Under the pieces are notes generated by a model. The model saw only the letters and a program-made list of their open reading frames with translations. It did no database searches and was not told the DNA's origin. Position numbers and translations under genes: made by a program. Shown piece by piece: positions 5,444 to 7,543 of a stretch of DNA of 7,543 nt (its first letter is position 1; each line of letters starts with the position of its first letter). The stretch covers positions 1 to 7,543 of the forward strand of contig JAUXEA010000020.1 in NCBI GenBank assembly GCA_030620695.1, in the 5' to 3' direction. Origin of the DNA: Candidatus Aenigmatarchaeota archaeon. GTDB lineage: Archaea > Aenigmatarchaeota > Aenigmatarchaeia > QMZS01.

Positions 5444-6279
5444 TACACAATTTCACATAAACCTTTTTCTTTTAAAATCCCTGCAAATTCTTGTTCTAAT
5501 TCTATCTCCTCTCCTTTTTTAAAACAACAAATTTCAAAACCCGGGGATATAATTTCAGGCACATCTTTTAGAAAAATCACTTTTGTTTTATCTGATTTTG
5601 CTTCTGTTTTGTTTATATCTGTCTGTTCTGTACCCCTCTCTGCATTTATTTCCTGTTTGGTTGCAAAAACTTCCTCTAAACGCTCTTTTTCTATATTTGT
5701 TCCTTTTCTGGTTTCTGTGTTAGTTCTTAATTGATTTTCTACATCTGATTTTCCTGTAATTTTATTGTTATTTTCTATTTGGGTTTCCATATTCCTTTCT
5801 TCTCTGGTTTCATTGTTAATTGTTGTGTGATTCTCTGGGTCTATTTCTCCTTTTGTTTCAGTGATAGTTTTTTGTTGATTTTCTATATTTTGTTCTCCTT
5901 TTATTTCATTATTTTCTGATTGGTTTTCCATATTCTCCTGTTTAGTGGTTTCTGTTTGCTCAAGAATTCTTTTTTTAAAGTTCTCGTAAAAATTTCTCAA
6001 AACTAAACTCATACTTAAATAAAATTCTTCTTCATCTTTTTCCAGGTTTTCCGGGATTCTGTTTGTTTTGTATAAATGAAAGCAAAGCTCCAAAATTTTT
6101 TTCTGTCTTCTCGCAAAAATGTTCTCAATTAGATTTCCCGCGGAAACTTCTTCTATTGTTCCTTTTTTTGATTTTAAATATTCTTTCGCATTCTCAAAAA
6201 AATTTTCAGGGAGTTCCTGCAATTTTTCCTGTTTTTCATTCAAACTTATTTCCCTTATCAGCTCAAAAGTAAGTAACAT
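5443..6279 (-). CDS. GINS complex subunit, Gins51 type, with repeat-rich linker
   Basis: GINS joins MCM and Cdc45/GAN (RecJ-like) in the archaeal replicative helicase. The 278-residue protein has the A-then-B order of the Gins51 (Psf1/Sld5) type. The helical A domain is about 1-105 (FELIREISLNEKQEKLQELP, then NLIENIFARRQKKILEL at 49-65). The small C-terminal B domain is about 232-278 (VIFLKDVPEI, FKKGEEIEL, ILKEKGLCEI). Between them, about 110-220 is a low-complexity Glu/Asn/Thr linker of 16-residue repeats that makes the protein longer than the roughly 180-200 residues usual for archaeal Gins51. Its ATG shares a base with the orc1/cdc6 stop (TAATG), so the two genes are co-transcribed and probably translationally coupled. 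No Gins23 is seen here. Recognition rests on domain pattern rather than a catalytic motif, as GINS has none. Confidence 0.85.
   Translation of the reverse strand: MLLTFELIREISLNEKQEKLQELPENFFENAKEYLKSKKGTIEEVSAGNLIENIFARRQKKILELCFHLYKTNRIPENLEKDEEEFYLSMSLVLRNFYENFKKRILEQTETTKQENMENQSENNEIKGEQNIENQQKTITETKGEIDPENHTTINNETREERNMETQIENNNKITGKSDVENQLRTNTETRKGTNIEKERLEEVFATKQEINAERGTEQTDINKTEAKSDKTKVIFLKDVPEIISPGFEICCFKKGEEIELEQEFAGILKEKGLCEIV
5620..5952 (-). repeat. Tandem 48-bp (16-residue) repeats inside the GINS gene
   Basis: Encodes GINS residues 110-220. Successive units begin at residues 110 (15 residues), 125, 141, 157, 173, 189 and about 206, with consensus E-T-K/R-G-E-x-N-I/M/V-E-N-Q-x-x-x-N-N/T. 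Examples are EIKGEQNIENQQKTIT and ETKGEIDPENHTTINN. Units 2-6 keep exact 16-residue spacing. The first and last are degenerate. The composition predicts a disordered linker. Confidence 0.8.
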
Positions 6280-7475
6280 TATGTTTCATACAAATCTGAA
6301 AAAAATGTTTTTAAAATATCAAATGGTTTTTTTGCAATTGCTAATCTAACTTCCCTTGTTCTTCCGTATCTGCCTTTTGAAATAACTTTTGTTGAAATTA
6401 AACCAAGCATATCCAATTCTGATATTAAATCAGATATTCTTCGGTTAGTCAGCATTCTGAACCCATTCCTTTTGCATAAAGAAGAATAAATCTCATATAT
6501 GTCTCCTGTCAAAATCTGCTCCCCTCCTTTTTCAAATAATTTTAATATAGAATAAAAAACCATTTGTGAGTGTTTTGGTTGTGTTTTTGAAAGTTCAACA
6601 ATTCTGTCAAGTTCAAGTTTCTGCTCTGCGGTTTCAACATGTTTTTGTGTAATTTCTAAATCATTATTTCTCTCTGCAAGTTCTGCTGCTACTCTTAATA
6701 AATCCAGTGCTCTTCTTGCATCTCCTTGTTCCTGGGCAGCAATAGCAGCACATTTGCTGATAACACCTTCAGAGCAGATTCCTTCTTTTAATGCTTTGTT
6801 TGCCCTATCTAATAAAATATTTTTTAATTCTAATGCATTATATGGTGGAAATATTATTTCTTCTTCTGAAAGAGAACTTTTTACTCTTGGGTCTAAATTT
6901 TCTGTGAAAGAAATGTTATTTGAGATTCCTATTATTGAAATTTTTGAATTTTGTAGTTCTGTATTGATTCTTGTTAAATTATATAATATCTCATCTCCAA
7001 TTTTGGTGACAAGTGCATCAAGTTCATCAAGAGCCAATAAAATAATTTGATGTCTTTTATCCAAAAGTTCAAATAATTTTGTATATAATGCTTCTGTGGG
7101 GAGTCCTGTATCCGGGACCGGAAAATTTAGTTCTCTCAAAATTGTAGCAAGCATCCTATACTCAGTGTCCGAAACCCTTCTTAATTTACAGTTTATATAA
7201 ATTGATTTTATGTTTGTGTTGTTTGCTACAAGTAATTCCTTAAACACATATTTTATAACCACAGATTTTCCTGTGCCTGTTGTTCCATAAACAAATAAAT
7301 TTGATGGTTGTTCCAGTTTTAAAGAAGGGGCTAAAATTTTTGCAATTTTGGATATTTGCTCGTCCCTGTGATAAATTTCCGGTGGAATATAATTGTGGGT
7401 TAAAATATGTTTATCTGTAAAAAAACTTTGTTTATCCATATATTCTGAAAAATAATTTCTAAGTTTTTCTTGCAT
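6279..7475 (-). CDS. Orc1/Cdc6 replication initiator
   Basis: AAA+ protein that binds the replication origin and loads MCM helicase. Its 398 residues are typical for archaeal Orc1/Cdc6. An N-terminal stretch leads to the family signature IPPEIYHRDEQI (30-41). The AAA+ fold follows, with Walker A GTTGTGKS (64-71), Walker B LLALDELD (146-153), sensor 1 region IIGISNN (181-187), DPRVKSSL (195-202) and sensor 2 QGDARRALDLLR (250-261). A C-terminal winged-helix domain of about 300-390 has a predicted recognition region, MLTNRRISDLISELDMLGLI (341-360), and a wing, SKGRYGRTREVRL. The ATG at 7475 has no Shine-Dalgarno but has TATATATA 21-28 bases upstream. It overlaps the GINS gene by one base. Archaeal origins often lie just upstream of this gene, which here means mostly beyond the window edge. 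Confidence 0.96.
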   Translation of the reverse strand: MQEKLRNYFSEYMDKQSFFTDKHILTHNYIPPEIYHRDEQISKIAKILAPSLKLEQPSNLFVYGTTGTGKSVVIKYVFKELLVANNTNIKSIYINCKLRRVSDTEYRMLATILRELNFPVPDTGLPTEALYTKLFELLDKRHQIILLALDELDALVTKIGDEILYNLTRINTELQNSKISIIGISNNISFTENLDPRVKSSLSEEEIIFPPYNALELKNILLDRANKALKEGICSEGVISKCAAIAAQEQGDARRALDLLRVAAELAERNNDLEITQKHVETAEQKLELDRIVELSKTQPKHSQMVFYSILKLFEKGGEQILTGDIYEIYSSLCKRNGFRMLTNRRISDLISELDMLGLISTKVISKGRYGRTREVRLAIAKKPFDILKTFFSDLYET

Positions 7476-7495
7476 ACCTATATTTCTTTTGGAAC

Positions 7496-7503
7496 TATAT
7501 ATA
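7496..7503 (-). promoter_or_regulatory. Putative TATA box of the orc1/cdc6-GINS operon
   Basis: Minus-strand TATATATA, within CTATATATAG, lies 21-28 bases before the orc1/cdc6 ATG, fitting a leaderless start. The remaining bases to the window edge (7505-7543) are AT-rich with no recognisable gene. They may belong to a promoter or origin region that continues outside. Confidence 0.55.
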
Positions 7504-7543
7504 GATTTCTGTTATTGATTGTCTTTTAAAGAATATATATTTT

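Noticed and set aside
7476..7543. Origin recognition boxes upstream of orc1/cdc6
   Set aside because: An origin is expected near here, but I found no convincing ORB-like repeat pair in the 68 bases available. A TTTTGGAAC stretch is too weak a match to call.

Overview
This is an AT-rich archaeal chromosome segment. Orc1/Cdc6, a Gins51-type GINS subunit, aIF5B and an archaeal/eukaryal-type PheS identify the domain. No gene start has a convincing Shine-Dalgarno sequence, and four genes carry a TATA-like box about 20-30 bases before the ATG, which suggests mostly leaderless mRNAs. Compact genes, tight spacing and a CTP synthase that from memory resembles Patescibacteria/CPR-like versions make a DPANN-type archaeon plausible. 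That lineage call is inference, not proof.

All genes but one are on the minus strand, so the order of expression runs right to left. At the right end, orc1/cdc6 (6279-7475) is followed by a GINS subunit (5443-6279) through a TAATG stop/start overlap, forming a small replication-initiation operon. The GINS protein carries an unusual linker of about seven 16-residue repeats. A 128-base intergenic region (5315-5442) then holds two identical 19-bp perfect palindromes flanking a further dyad, and beyond it lies pyrG, CTP synthase (3665-5314). A small cupin gene (3308-3649) is the only plus-strand gene. It converges on pyrG and diverges from aIF5B.

The left half is a translation cluster: aIF5B (1469-3190), then a tRNA-Phe(GAA) gene (1254-1442), then pheS (1-1244, running off the window). 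The tRNA is the most striking feature. It is interrupted twice, in the D-loop (60 nt) and in the T-loop (55 nt), and never at the usual 37/38 site. Removing both inserts at predicted bulge-helix-bulge cut sites gives a 74-nt tRNA with perfectly paired acceptor, D, anticodon and T stems. Its 3' end lies only 9 bases before the ATG of the synthetase that charges it.

There is no gene-free stretch over 300 bases. The main intergenic intervals (3191-3307, 5315-5442, 7476-7543) are described as promoter or repeat features.
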